Below are positions 7,213-14,420 of a DNA stretch of 22,498 nt, piece by piece. Under the pieces are notes generated by a model that saw only the letters and a list, made by a program, of their open reading frames with translations, had not been told where the DNA came from and made no database searches. A program made the translations under genes and the position numbers. How positions within the stretch are numbered: the first letter of the stretch is position 1; each line of letters opens with the position of its first letter. Origin of the DNA: Ruminococcaceae bacterium UBA794 (GTDB taxonomy: Bacteria; Bacillota; Clostridia; Oscillospirales; Ruminococcaceae); assembly GCA_002304735.1 (NCBI GenBank), contig DBIU01000001.1, positions 1 to 22,498 of the forward strand, read 5' to 3'.

Positions 7213-8538
7213 TCAGAACGCGATATTCGGGCGCTTTCTCGCGGGAGAAGCGACTCTCTTGTTCGAGCATATTTCAAGAGCCGACTCGATTGCCTCGCGA
7301 GTGTCCTCGGGAGCTATAACGCCGTCAATCATACCCTCGGAAGCCGCCGCAAACGGGTTTACGACAAGCTCTTCGCCCATAAATACCTTTCCTGCCTCGG
7401 GGCTCATCGGAGCAATCTTAGCGTTCTCCCAAGCATAGGAGATATCGGCGGAATCAAACGCCGCATAAGCCGCGCCGAATGCGTTTCCGATGATGAGATT
7501 AACCTTAACGGTAGTCGCCGAAGCGTAAACCTGAGCGAGCTTCGCACATTCTCTTACGCTGCCCGCAAATTCAGCCGCGGAGCTTCCCTCGAAGCCGTCC
7601 GTGCCGATAACCGTGACAACGGGAATTGAGAACAAATCGGCGAACTGAACGAAACGAGCGATTTTCGCCGCGTCGTCTGCCGTGAGCTTTTCAGCCTTAT
7701 CCATGGCAACCAAAGCAGCCGTGCCGCATTTAAGGTTCGCGAGAGCGGTATAAGCCGCAGAACCGAACTTTGCGCCAAGCTCAATGACGGAATCTTTGTC
7801 CGCAAGCGCCGCGATAACGTCCGCGCCCTTCATTGAAGCGGAAATAGCCGCGTCGTTCTCGGAGTATCCGTCCGCATAGCCAAATCCCATATTATTTTCG
7901 GGAAGAACAGCAACAAGCTTCTTCGCAGCCTCGACAGCCGCGCCGGCGTCCTTAACAACAATGTCCGCAACGCCCGATTTAGCCGCAGCGCAAGCCTTTC
8001 CCGCGCCCTCGAGCTTACCGTCGGGGGTGTTGAACGGAGAGGTGAGGAACAGCTCTGCGTCCTCGGTCATAACCGTAATATCAGCCATTTCCGCAAGCAT
8101 AGCCGCGCAGCCCGCGCAAACGCCGGTAACAACGGCAATCTGCGGAACGACGCCCGAAACAGCGGCGGAAGCCTTCATAATGTCGCCGTAAGCCGCGAGA
8201 ACAGCCATACCCTCGCTGATTTCTCCGCCCTTCGAGTCGAAGAAGCCGACAATGGGCGCGCCCGACTTTGCGGCAAGGCCGTAAATCTTTGCAATTTTGA
8301 GAGCCGCGCTCTTGTTAACCGCGCCGCCCTTAACGGAGCCGTCCTGCGCGAAAACGTAAACGGAAGTGCCATAAACGCTTCCGAAGCCCGTAACAACGGA
8401 GCTTACCTCTCCGTCAGCCGACAAAAACTTGTCAAGCTCGCTGAACCTGCCGTCGTCAAAAAACGCAGCCAAACGTTTTCTCGCGTCGCTTTCGGGAATA
8501 TTCTGTTCCATCTCGGCGAGTGTCTTTGAAAATGCCAT
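7213..8538 (-). CDS. Divergent acyl-CoA carboxyltransferase subunit (PccB/MmdA/12S type)
   Basis: A 441-residue crotonase-fold carboxyltransferase, shorter than the usual 510-520. The N-terminal lobe has GAPIVGFFDSKGGEISEGM, corresponding to the family's GAPVIGLNDSGGARIQEG stretch. The C-terminal lobe ends with NPFAAASEGMIDGVIAPEDTREAI, a typical family ending. Two oxyanion-type turns differ from the common forms: GVCAGCAAM, where CAGGA is usual, and GNAFGAAYAAF, where GG-A-Y is usual. The protein is very rich in alanine. It starts at ATG 8538 behind GGAGGAG and is the first gene of the operon, 44 bp before the carrier. It should transfer the carboxyl group between an acyl-CoA such as methylmalonyl-CoA and biotin. 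The acyl-CoA substrate is uncertain because of the divergence. Confidence 0.85.
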   Translation of the reverse strand: MAFSKTLAEMEQNIPESDARKRLAAFFDDGRFSELDKFLSADGEVSSVVTGFGSVYGTSVYVFAQDGSVKGGAVNKSAALKIAKIYGLAAKSGAPIVGFFDSKGGEISEGMAVLAAYGDIMKASAAVSGVVPQIAVVTGVCAGCAAMLAEMADITVMTEDAELFLTSPFNTPDGKLEGAGKACAAAKSGVADIVVKDAGAAVEAAKKLVAVLPENNMGFGYADGYSENDAAISASMKGADVIAALADKDSVIELGAKFGSAAYTALANLKCGTAALVAMDKAEKLTADDAAKIARFVQFADLFSIPVVTVIGTDGFEGSSAAEFAGSVRECAKLAQVYASATTVKVNLIIGNAFGAAYAAFDSADISYAWENAKIAPMSPEAGKVFMGEELVVNPFAAASEGMIDGVIAPEDTREAIESALEICSNKRVASPARKRPNIAF

Positions 8539-8642
8539 TTTTTCTCCTCCATATAAACATTAAGTAGGCAAAAAACCGCCGTTTTCCGCATTTTCATCAT
8601 CGAAAAACAGAAGAATTTCTTGCCTCAAATTATTCCACATTA

Positions 8643-8671
8643 ATTATACTACAATGTTCTGTAAATAACAA
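8643..8671 (-). promoter_or_regulatory. Promoter of the carboxyltransferase operon
   Basis: On the minus strand TTGTTA (8666-8671) and TATAAT (8643-8648) are 17 bp apart. The leader would be about 100 nt. The -35 sits in the sequence CACTTGTTA, close to the CACTTGCAA seen at two other promoters in the window. Confidence 0.75.
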
Positions 8672-8706
8672 GTGACTTTTTGATTATAAAATATTTTTTC
8701 ACATTT

Positions 8707-8736
8707 TCGCCAAAATTCAATCTTATTTTTTGGCGA
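8707..8736. other. Inverted repeat between the rluB operon and the carboxyltransferase promoter
   Basis: TCGCCAAAA (8707-8715) and TTTTGGCGA (8728-8736) form a perfect 9-bp stem with a 12-nt loop. It could end the minus-strand gene upstream, whose stop is 12 bp away, but no T run follows on either strand. It lies about 35 bp upstream of the -35 of the carboxyltransferase operon, so it could also be a protein-binding site. Confidence 0.45.
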
Positions 8737-8747
8737 TTTCTCACAAA

Positions 8748-9071
8748 TCAGCCGTGACAGCCCTTGCAGCCCTTGTTAAAAAATTCGTTAATGCTGCTCA
8801 TTATCGGTTCGTCGTCGAAGAAACCGAGTTTTCTGAGCCGCTCATAGCTTTCGGGCAGCTCAAAACGCGCCTTGTCGACGCCGTGAAGCGACATCAGATT
8901 AAGTATCGCGCGGACAAGACCGTCCGTGAAAAAATCCTCGCACTCCAGCTCGTCAATAACGAAAACGTCGCCGATAAGCTCGCCCGCGATTTTCCCGAGG
9001 ACTTCTTCCCCGTCGCGCGCGTTAAATTCGATTTTGTCGGTATTCCGCTTATTCTGTAAAATCTCAACCAT
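8748..9071 (-). CDS. Small acetyltransferase-like protein with C-terminal CKGCHG
   Basis: A 107-residue protein starting at ATG 9071, 5 bp after the rluB stop; longer versions need a non-ATG start inside rluB. I do not recognise a named family. The pattern of a strand (VFVIDELEC), a long helix (DGLVRAILNLMSLHG), a strand (KARFEL) and a terminal RLRKLGFF resembles the second half of a GNAT acetyltransferase, where L-x-K-L-GF is a typical ending. The acetyl-CoA binding loop is not obvious, so activity is doubtful. The last six residues, CKGCHG, look like a metal- or redox-binding tail. It is the last gene of the long minus-strand run and is probably translationally coupled to rluB. Confidence 0.65.
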   Translation of the reverse strand: MVEILQNKRNTDKIEFNARDGEEVLGKIAGELIGDVFVIDELECEDFFTDGLVRAILNLMSLHGVDKARFELPESYERLRKLGFFDDEPIMSSINEFFNKGCKGCHG

Positions 9072-9076
9072 ATCCG

Positions 9077-9832
9077 TCACCCGCGCTTTCTGCGGTTCTG
9101 CGGCTTCTGACCGATTTCCGCGCGGAGAATACGCAGCTCGTCCTTTGTGAGGTCGCGCCATTCGCCCGGCTTCAACATTCCGAGCCTAACGCCGCCGATA
9201 GCGGTTCTGCGAAGTCTGCCGACAGTCAGCCCGAGCGCGTCGCACATTCTTCTGATTTGCCTGTTCAGCCCCTGTTTAATGGTAATTCTGATAACCGTGC
9301 GGTCCGGCGCTTCCGAAAGCACCTCGACCGAGCAGGGCAGCGTTTTTTCGCCGCCGTCAAGCTCGACTCCCGAAGAAAGCTGCGCGAGCTGGTCCTCGGA
9401 AACGGCGCTGTCGATTGTAACGCGATAGGTTTTCCCGACGTGCTTTGACGGGTGAGTAATATCGTTCGCGAACTGACCGTCGTTCGTGAAAAGAAGCAAG
9501 CCCTCGGAGTTTCTGTCGAGCCGTCCAACGGAGAAAACGCGCTCCTCGACACCGCAAAGCAGCTCAACGGCGGTTTTTCTGCCCTTTTCATCGGAAGCCG
9601 TGGTGACATAGCCGCGCGGCTTGTTTAGCATTATGTAGCGCCTCTGCGCGGGCGCCTCGGAGATTTCCTTTCCGTCAACGGTGATGAGGTCGCCGCGCGG
9701 GTCGGCTTTGTCGCCAACGGTGCATTTTCTTCCGTTAACGAGAACGCGCCCCTCCGCGATAAGCTCCTCAGCCTTTCTCCGCGAGCACAAGCCGCTGTCG
9801 GCGATAATTTTCTGTATTCTGATTTTTTCCAT
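9077..9832 (-). CDS. rluB: Ribosomal large subunit pseudouridine synthase B
   Basis: A 251-residue RsuA/RluB-family enzyme that isomerises uridine to pseudouridine in 23S rRNA (helix 80 position in model species). An N-terminal S4 RNA-binding domain (RIQKIIADSGLCSRRKAEEL) is followed by the catalytic domain with RRYIMLNKPRGYVTT and GRLDRNSEGLLLFTNDG, whose aspartate is the catalytic residue. The QGLNRQIRRMCDALG motif near the C-terminus is also family-typical. I start it at ATG 9832 with AAAAGG upstream; a longer reading from 9874 would overlap the upstream carboxypeptidase gene. The gene cluster scpA-scpB to rluB is a familiar arrangement in Firmicutes. The RsuA/RluE alternative is less likely given the scp context. 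Confidence 0.92.
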   Translation of the reverse strand: MEKIRIQKIIADSGLCSRRKAEELIAEGRVLVNGRKCTVGDKADPRGDLITVDGKEISEAPAQRRYIMLNKPRGYVTTASDEKGRKTAVELLCGVEERVFSVGRLDRNSEGLLLFTNDGQFANDITHPSKHVGKTYRVTIDSAVSEDQLAQLSSGVELDGGEKTLPCSVEVLSEAPDRTVIRITIKQGLNRQIRRMCDALGLTVGRLRRTAIGGVRLGMLKPGEWRDLTKDELRILRAEIGQKPQNRRKRG

Positions 9833-9848
9833 AGCAATACCTTTTCTT

Positions 9849-10961
9849 CTACGCGTAAATCCCGAAAAATCCAAGAATTTTCCGAAAGAAATTCAGCCCT
9901 TTTTCGCTTGCCGCAACGCTTTCGTCAGCGTAAAGCGGCACGGATTTCACCTTTTTTTCGCCGAGATAATAGTCGATTGAACCGAGCGTATCGCCCTTTT
10001 CAACGCTCCCGTAAACCATTCTCGGAAGCAGCACGACGCGCCTTAGCTTCGACCTGTTTTCGGGAGTAAGCGCGATTGTTGACCTATCCGCATACGCGCC
10101 GACCGTTTTCCCCGTACCCGCAACCGAAACTCTCGAAGAACAGCCCGTTTCAAGCGGATACGCGCTCACTTTCGAGAAGCCGTAGTCGAGCATATTTATG
10201 TGGTCGTTCCAGTCGTTTCCATCGGCGAGCGTAACCGCGATAAGCGTCACTCCGTCCCTTTCGGCAGCCGAAACCAAGCACCTTCTCGCGTTATCCGTAA
10301 AACCCGTCTTAACGCCGATTGCGCCCTCGTATTTCGTCAGCATTTTGTTTGAATTGTAGAGCGTTCTCGAATAGGGAGGATTTCCGTATTCAAGCTGTTT
10401 CGAGCGGCAGGAAACAATCTCCCTGAACAGCTCGTTTTTCATCGCGTAAGCCGTAAGCAGAGCGAGGTCGTGCGCCGTGGTATAGTGACCGTTCGCGTCA
10501 AGCCCCGACGGCGTGACGAAACGCGTGTTTTTCAGTCCGAGCGCCGCCGCTTTTTCATTCATAAGCGCAACAAAAGCCGGAATACTCCCCGAAACCGAAA
10601 CAGCGGCGGCGTTCGCCGCGTCGTTGCCCGAAGGCAGGAGTATCCCGTACAGCAAATCGCGCCGCGAAACCCTGTCGCCCTTTCGCAGCCCCATCGACGT
10701 CCCCTCGACCATAATCGCGAACTCGTCCACGGTAAATTCCCTGTCAAGCTCTCCCGCCTCAATCGTGAGGATTGCGGTCATAATTTTGGTTGTGGAAGCC
10801 ATTGCGCGCCGTTCCTCCGCGTTTTCCGCGAACAGAACCTCGCCCGTTTCCGCCTCGATAAGGCAAGAGCTGACGGCGGACGTGGAAACCGCTCCCGCGC
10901 TCGTTTGAAGCACGGGAAGCAGCATTACCGCACAAAGCAAAACCGAAACAATCTTTTTCAT
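9849..10961 (-). CDS. Serine-type D-alanyl-D-alanine carboxypeptidase (penicillin-binding protein 5 family)
   Basis: A 370-residue low-molecular-weight penicillin-binding protein that trims the terminal D-Ala from peptidoglycan stem peptides outside the membrane. A signal peptide (residues 1-24, ending near SAGA) is followed by all three catalytic motifs: STTK at 56-59 with the nucleophile Ser56, SGN at 111-113 and KTG at 218-220. A C-terminal beta domain and an amphipathic tail (NFFRKILGFFGIYA) for membrane attachment follow. I chose ATG 10961; a TTG two codons upstream is also possible and is better spaced from GGAG. The gene is next to ytfJ and the scp genes, an arrangement that suggests the sporulation-associated DacF type, but vegetative DacA cannot be excluded. 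Confidence 0.93.
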   Translation of the reverse strand: MKKIVSVLLCAVMLLPVLQTSAGAVSTSAVSSCLIEAETGEVLFAENAEERRAMASTTKIMTAILTIEAGELDREFTVDEFAIMVEGTSMGLRKGDRVSRRDLLYGILLPSGNDAANAAAVSVSGSIPAFVALMNEKAAALGLKNTRFVTPSGLDANGHYTTAHDLALLTAYAMKNELFREIVSCRSKQLEYGNPPYSRTLYNSNKMLTKYEGAIGVKTGFTDNARRCLVSAAERDGVTLIAVTLADGNDWNDHINMLDYGFSKVSAYPLETGCSSRVSVAGTGKTVGAYADRSTIALTPENRSKLRRVVLLPRMVYGSVEKGDTLGSIDYYLGEKKVKSVPLYADESVAASEKGLNFFRKILGFFGIYA

Positions 10962-11090
10962 AGTCAATCACGCTCCGTTAAATATTTTCAACGGATATGA
11001 TTGCCGAAAATCGGAAAAATATACCTTACGCTTTACCGCATAATTATTGCCGCGCACGCGCAAGCCGATAATCGCGCGGTTACGCCATTA

Positions 11091-11534
11091 TTATTCCGGC
11101 TTTTCCTCGGCGATATTTTCTTCGGCGGGAGCTTCTTCGGCGTTCTCGGCAGCCTTTTTCTCAGCCTTAGCCGCCTTCTTGTCCGCCATAAATCCCTTTA
11201 TCTTGTCAACGATGCCGGGAAGCGCCTCGAAAACGCCGTCGAGCGGAGAGCCTTTTGCGCCAAGCTCCATAAGGTTAACCGAGCCGTCCGCCTTGATTAC
11301 GATAAAAGCGACGGGCTTTACGGTAACGCCCGCGCCCGAGCCGCCCGCGAACTTTTCAGCCGCCTGAACGGGAAGGTCGCTTCCGCCCGAAGCGAAGCCG
11401 AACGATACCTTTGAAACGGGGATAATCGTAACTCCCTCCGCGACAATCGGGTCGCCGATAATCGTTTCAACGTCCACCATTTCGCGGATTTTCTCCATAG
11501 ATACTCCCATAACTCCTTCAACAGGGTGTGCCAT
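11091..11534 (-). CDS. ytfJ: YtfJ/GerW-family sporulation protein
   Basis: A 147-residue protein matching the YtfJ family: an N-terminal EKIREMVDVETIIGDPIVAEG, then VTIIPVSKVSFGFASGGSD, the glycine-rich GGSGAGVTVKPVAFIVIK and the final LDGVFEALPGIVDKIKGF. In Bacillus subtilis YtfJ is made in the forespore and is needed for some germination responses; this role is by homology. After about residue 114 the protein carries a charged Ala/Glu/Lys low-complexity tail of about 33 residues, which is an extension of the core. The start, ATG 11534, follows AAGGAG. It lies downstream of a DUF2953 (YtfI-like) gene, the same pairing as in Bacillus. Confidence 0.9.
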   Translation of the reverse strand: MAHPVEGVMGVSMEKIREMVDVETIIGDPIVAEGVTIIPVSKVSFGFASGGSDLPVQAAEKFAGGSGAGVTVKPVAFIVIKADGSVNLMELGAKGSPLDGVFEALPGIVDKIKGFMADKKAAKAEKKAAENAEEAPAEENIAEEKPE

Positions 11535-11583
11535 ATAAAACAACTCCTTTCAAATAAAAAAGCAATAACTAACAGTAAAACAA

Positions 11584-11596
11584 CGGGTTAAACCCG
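11584..11596 (-). terminator. Weak hairpin between DUF2953 gene and ytfJ
   Basis: CGGGTT and AACCCG form a short palindrome. Read on the minus strand it is followed by TTGTTTTAC, so it may be a weak terminator or attenuator. The stem is short, so this is tentative. Confidence 0.3.
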
Positions 11597-11598
11597 AA

Positions 11599-12240
11599 TT
11601 AAACAAGATGTCTGATTGAAGCCCTCGCGCGGTCGTGCGTGAAAAAATACTTGATTGCCCTGCCCAAAAACGTGAAGAAGAACGCAATTCCCGCGGCGAG
11701 AACAAGCTTTATTTCGCAATAGCAGTCGATTTTCGTTTCTTCGCTCGCAAAATCCGCGGTAATATTGATACAGTCGGGCTTCTTAAGCGTGAAAAACGTA
11801 TCGAGCCAGCCGAGCGCGCTTCCCACGGCGAAATTTGTCGTGCCGAACGAAATCGCGGTCTTTGCCGCGTCCTCGCCGCCGACGCTTATGTCAATCGAAA
11901 GATGGTCGATAATCGTCCTTTTGATAATCTTCTTAAGCGGCTTCCCGACGCTGTTCACGGCAAGCTTCGCAACCTCGAGAATATCCTCGGGCGCGGGCTT
12001 TTTCTTCGGCTTTTCCTTTGCTTCCTCGGGATTTTCGGCTTCGGGCTTCTTTTTGGATTTCTTCGGCTTTTTCGGCTTTTTTTCTTTTTTCGGCTTATCC
12101 GCGGGTATTTTCACAATCGGGATAAACAGATATTTCGCCTTTAAGATGAGGTCGTCCTTGTAATCGAAAATTATCGTCACTTTTCCGAGCGTAAGCAGCA
12201 AAATTACGACAAAAATCGCTCCGACAATTATCCAACCCAA
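11599..12240 (-). CDS. DUF2953 membrane protein (YtfI-like)
   Basis: A 213-residue protein with one N-terminal membrane segment (residues 2-18, IIVGAIFVVILLLTLG) and a Lys/Pro/Glu-rich linker at about 50-85. The conserved DUF2953 region follows, with IDHLSIDISVGGEDAAKTAISFGTTNFAVG and a hydrophobic stretch near LVLAAGIAFFFTFLG. The only start that fits is TTG at 12240, behind GGGGGTGAGG and 14 bp after scpB; no ATG occurs early in the frame. DUF2953 genes commonly sit beside ytfJ in spore-forming Firmicutes, which ties it to sporulation by context only. Its molecular function is not known. Confidence 0.85.
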   Translation of the reverse strand: MGWIIVGAIFVVILLLTLGKVTIIFDYKDDLILKAKYLFIPIVKIPADKPKKEKKPKKPKKSKKKPEAENPEEAKEKPKKKPAPEDILEVAKLAVNSVGKPLKKIIKRTIIDHLSIDISVGGEDAAKTAISFGTTNFAVGSALGWLDTFFTLKKPDCINITADFASEETKIDCYCEIKLVLAAGIAFFFTFLGRAIKYFFTHDRARASIRHLV

Positions 12241-12254
12241 AACCTCACCCCCGA

Positions 12255-12836
12255 TTATTCTTCGGGCTGTTCCCCGCCCTCCGAAAGCATTTCCTCATAT
12301 TCGTCAAAATCAATCTGGTCGGCGTTTCCGGGAATAGGCGGCAATCCGTCCAGCCCGCTCAGCCCGAAGCACCGAAGAAAATTCTCGGTAGTACGATAAG
12401 CGATAGGTCTGCCGGGAACGTCGTTCAGTCTGCCGTGTTCCTCAAGCAGATTTCTCTCCGTAAGGCTCTTGACAACGCCGCCGCTGTCAACTCCGCGCAC
12501 TTGGTCGATAAAACCGCGCGTGACGGGCTGATTATACGCGACAATCGCGAGAACCTCAAGCGCCGCCTGCGTTAGAGGCGCCTGTCTGCGCGTTTCCGCC
12601 GCAGCCTTTATATATCGCGCAAACCGCGCTCTTGTCATCATTTGATAGGAAGTTCCGAGCTTCCCTATCTCAAACGCGCTTTCCTGCTCTTTATATCGGT
12701 CGTTCAAGCGCTCGATAATGCGCTGCGTTTCGTCCTTATCCATTTCGCAGGCAGCCGCGAGCTTTTCAAGCTCAATCGGTTCTCCCGAAGCGAAAAGCAC
12801 GGCTTCAACCGCCGCCATTCTCTCGCTGAATTTCAT
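12255..12836 (-). CDS. scpB: Segregation and condensation protein B
   Basis: A 193-residue winged-helix protein that with ScpA and SMC forms the condensin complex needed for chromosome organisation and segregation. The family pattern is clear: MAAVEAVLFASGEPIELEKLA at the start, then LTQAALEVLAIVAYNQPVTRGFIDQVRGVDS in the middle and GRPIAYRTTENFLRCFGLSGLDGLP towards the end. An acidic tail follows. The start codon overlaps the scpA stop by 4 bp (ATGA), so the two are translationally coupled and made together. The length is normal for the family. Confidence 0.96.
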   Translation of the reverse strand: MKFSERMAAVEAVLFASGEPIELEKLAAACEMDKDETQRIIERLNDRYKEQESAFEIGKLGTSYQMMTRARFARYIKAAAETRRQAPLTQAALEVLAIVAYNQPVTRGFIDQVRGVDSGGVVKSLTERNLLEEHGRLNDVPGRPIAYRTTENFLRCFGLSGLDGLPPIPGNADQIDFDEYEEMLSEGGEQPEE

Positions 12837-13564
12837 AAAAGCACCTGCCTTTTGTCGGTTTTGGGAGCGCTGCTTCCGTTCAGCGAAACGCTTTCTCCGT
12901 CCTCCGAAATAACAATTCTTCCCGCTTTCGACAGCTCCAGCACCGCGAGAAAAATCGACACGCGATAAGAGCGCGGGCGTCCCCTGTACAGCTCGCCGAG
13001 CGTGACTTTCCCGCCCGAAACAAGGCTTTTCAGCACGATAATAACTCCCGTGTACACGGTAACATAGCTTTTCGCGACAATCGGAGCAAGCGAGCGCGGC
13101 GATTCGTTCTTAATTTTCGCTCGCTTTGAAACGGCGCCGTAAGCGAACGGAATTTCCTCCGGCTGATGAGAGCCGCGATAAGCCGCGTCAACGTCAAGCT
13201 CGACGGGCGTTCTGACGTAAACCGCGTCGCCAATCCAGCGCTTTTTGAGCTTCTCCGCCATCGTCTTGCAGAGCGCGTACTCGATAAGCGCGCCTTGAAG
13301 CTCTTTTTTCATTTTCTCGGCTTCGTCGCGCGGAAGAAGCGCCGCCGATTTTATCAAAACAAGCCTTGCCGCCGCGTCGAGAAATTCCGCCGTAACCTCG
13401 ATATCCGCCTCGGTCATTCGCTCGAGATACAGCAAAAACTGGTCGAGAAGCACGGTGATTTCGATATCCTGAATATTGAGCTTATGCTTTTGAATAAGCA
13501 GGAGCATAAGGTCGAGCGGACCCTCAAATTCAAGATTTTCCAGCTTAAAATTAAGTTCGGTCAT
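12833..13564 (-). CDS. scpA: Segregation and condensation protein A
   Basis: A 243-residue kleisin subunit of the SMC-ScpAB condensin, which bridges the SMC heads. The N-terminus (LEFEGPLDLMLLLIQKHKLNIQDIEI) is diagnostic, followed by YLERM, AAEFL-type helices (TAEFLDAAARLVLIKSAALLP) and a C-terminal winged-helix segment (VTLGELYRGRPRSYRVSIFLAVLELSKAG, shown here as a family match). The start is ATG 13564, only 2 bp after the stop of the upstream protease gene and with no clear ribosome site of its own, so translation is probably coupled to that gene. It overlaps scpB by 4 bp. Confidence 0.95.
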   Translation of the reverse strand: MTELNFKLENLEFEGPLDLMLLLIQKHKLNIQDIEITVLLDQFLLYLERMTEADIEVTAEFLDAAARLVLIKSAALLPRDEAEKMKKELQGALIEYALCKTMAEKLKKRWIGDAVYVRTPVELDVDAAYRGSHQPEEIPFAYGAVSKRAKIKNESPRSLAPIVAKSYVTVYTGVIIVLKSLVSGGKVTLGELYRGRPRSYRVSIFLAVLELSKAGRIVISEDGESVSLNGSSAPKTDKRQVLL

Positions 13565-13566
13565 AT

Positions 13567-14259
13567 TTAACAAATAAAGCTTGTGGCAAAGCTGAAAAAT
13601 TCGATAATTTTATTAGAAAGCCACGAAATCGGAATACTCGCATAGCCCGATACAAGCAGGATTAACAGGATAAGATTGATAATCTGCGCGTTTCGTTCAA
13701 CGAAATAAAGCGCTTTCGCCGGCAAAAAGCTCGAAAGAATGTGATAACCGTCAAACGGCGGGATAGGAATGAGGTTGAACACCGCAAGAAACGCGTTGAG
13801 CGAGGAAACATAGAACACAACCTCGGCAATCTGACATACGGTAAAATTCGCGTTCTTAATGCCCACAAGCATAAGAACCTTGAATATTATCATAAACAAA
13901 AACGACATAATAAGGTTCGAGAGCGGACCCGCCGCCGAAACGATAGCGTTCGCGGTTCTCATCTTGACTTTTGTGCAGCGGCGAAGGTCAACGGGCGTGG
14001 GTTTCGCCCAGCCGATGCTGCACACGAACATCAAAATCGTTCCGAGCATATCGATATGCGCGAACGGATTGAGGGTAAGCCTGCCCTGACGCTCGGCTGT
14101 GTCGTCGCCGAGCTTTTTCGCCGCAAACGCGTGAGCGCATTCGTGAACGGGAATACATATAAAAATGAACGCCAAAACGGCGAAAACGGAGTAGATAAAA
14201 ACCTCAAGCGGCGCTACTCCTCTTGCATAGTCGATAAAATAAAATAAAGGACCTTTCAA
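13567..14259 (-). CDS. Site-2 protease family (M50) membrane metalloprotease
   Basis: A 230-residue polytopic membrane protein with the zinc motif HECAH (HExxH) in a helix after FAVLAFIFICIPV. GRLTLNPFAHIDMLG follows, and the second zinc-ligand motif is in NLIPIPPFDGYHIL. These are the hallmarks of YwhC/YdhP-type M50 peptidases, which cleave within membranes; the substrate is unknown. I start it at TTG 14259, where GGAGG (14265-14269) is 5 bp upstream; a longer frame from 14343 would run over the promoter. It leads the scpAB operon, an arrangement common in clostridia. It is not SpoIVFB judging by context, though that cannot be excluded from motifs alone. Confidence 0.92.
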   Translation of the reverse strand: MKGPLFYFIDYARGVAPLEVFIYSVFAVLAFIFICIPVHECAHAFAAKKLGDDTAERQGRLTLNPFAHIDMLGTILMFVCSIGWAKPTPVDLRRCTKVKMRTANAIVSAAGPLSNLIMSFLFMIIFKVLMLVGIKNANFTVCQIAEVVFYVSSLNAFLAVFNLIPIPPFDGYHILSSFLPAKALYFVERNAQIINLILLILLVSGYASIPISWLSNKIIEFFSFATSFIC

Positions 14260-14302
14260 AGCTGCCTCCAAACACAAAAATCCAAATTGATATACAATAA
14301 AT

Positions 14303-14331
14303 ATTATACCATACTCCCGCGCCTTTTGCAA
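14303..14331 (-). promoter_or_regulatory. Promoter of the M50 protease-scpAB operon
   Basis: On the minus strand TTGCAA (14326-14331) and TATAAT (14303-14308) are 17 bp apart, with an extended -10 TGG directly before it. It is back to back with the ruvX promoter. Confidence 0.85.
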
Positions 14332-14370
14332 GTGGTTTTGCAAATAATTTCATTGACAAAAAGCGCGGGA
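14315..14370. repeat. Inverted repeat TCCCGCGC/GCGCGGGA spanning both divergent promoters
   Basis: The arms at 14315-14322 and 14363-14370 are perfect 8-bp inverted copies. Each arm lies inside the spacer of one of the two divergent promoters, 5-6 bp before the -10 box, so a single regulator could act on both. Confidence 0.6.
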
Positions 14371-14381
14371 TATGCTATAAT
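14353..14381 (+). promoter_or_regulatory. Promoter of ruvX
   Basis: TTGACA (14353-14358) and TATAAT (14376-14381) are separated by 17 bp, with an extended -10 TGC. This is a perfect consensus promoter about 40 bp before the ruvX start. Confidence 0.93.
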
Positions 14382-14420
14382 ACATACGATATAATAGTAT
14401 AGACGGAAAGGTGAAGAATA

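Noticed and set aside
6722..7438. Plus-strand frame with a Gly/Ser-rich repeat region
   Set aside because: The repeats are the antisense of the Ala/Pro linker of the biotin carrier, not a separate protein.
11040..11090. GC-rich inverted repeat near CCGCGC/GCGCGG between ytfJ and the carboxypeptidase gene
   Set aside because: The arms are 6 bp with an 18-nt gap and no T run follows, so it is too weak to call as a terminator.
14260..14343. N-terminal extension of the M50 protease from a TTG at 14343
   Set aside because: It would run over the -10 box and the ribosome site, and transcription would start inside it. The TTG at 14259 behind GGAGG is preferred.
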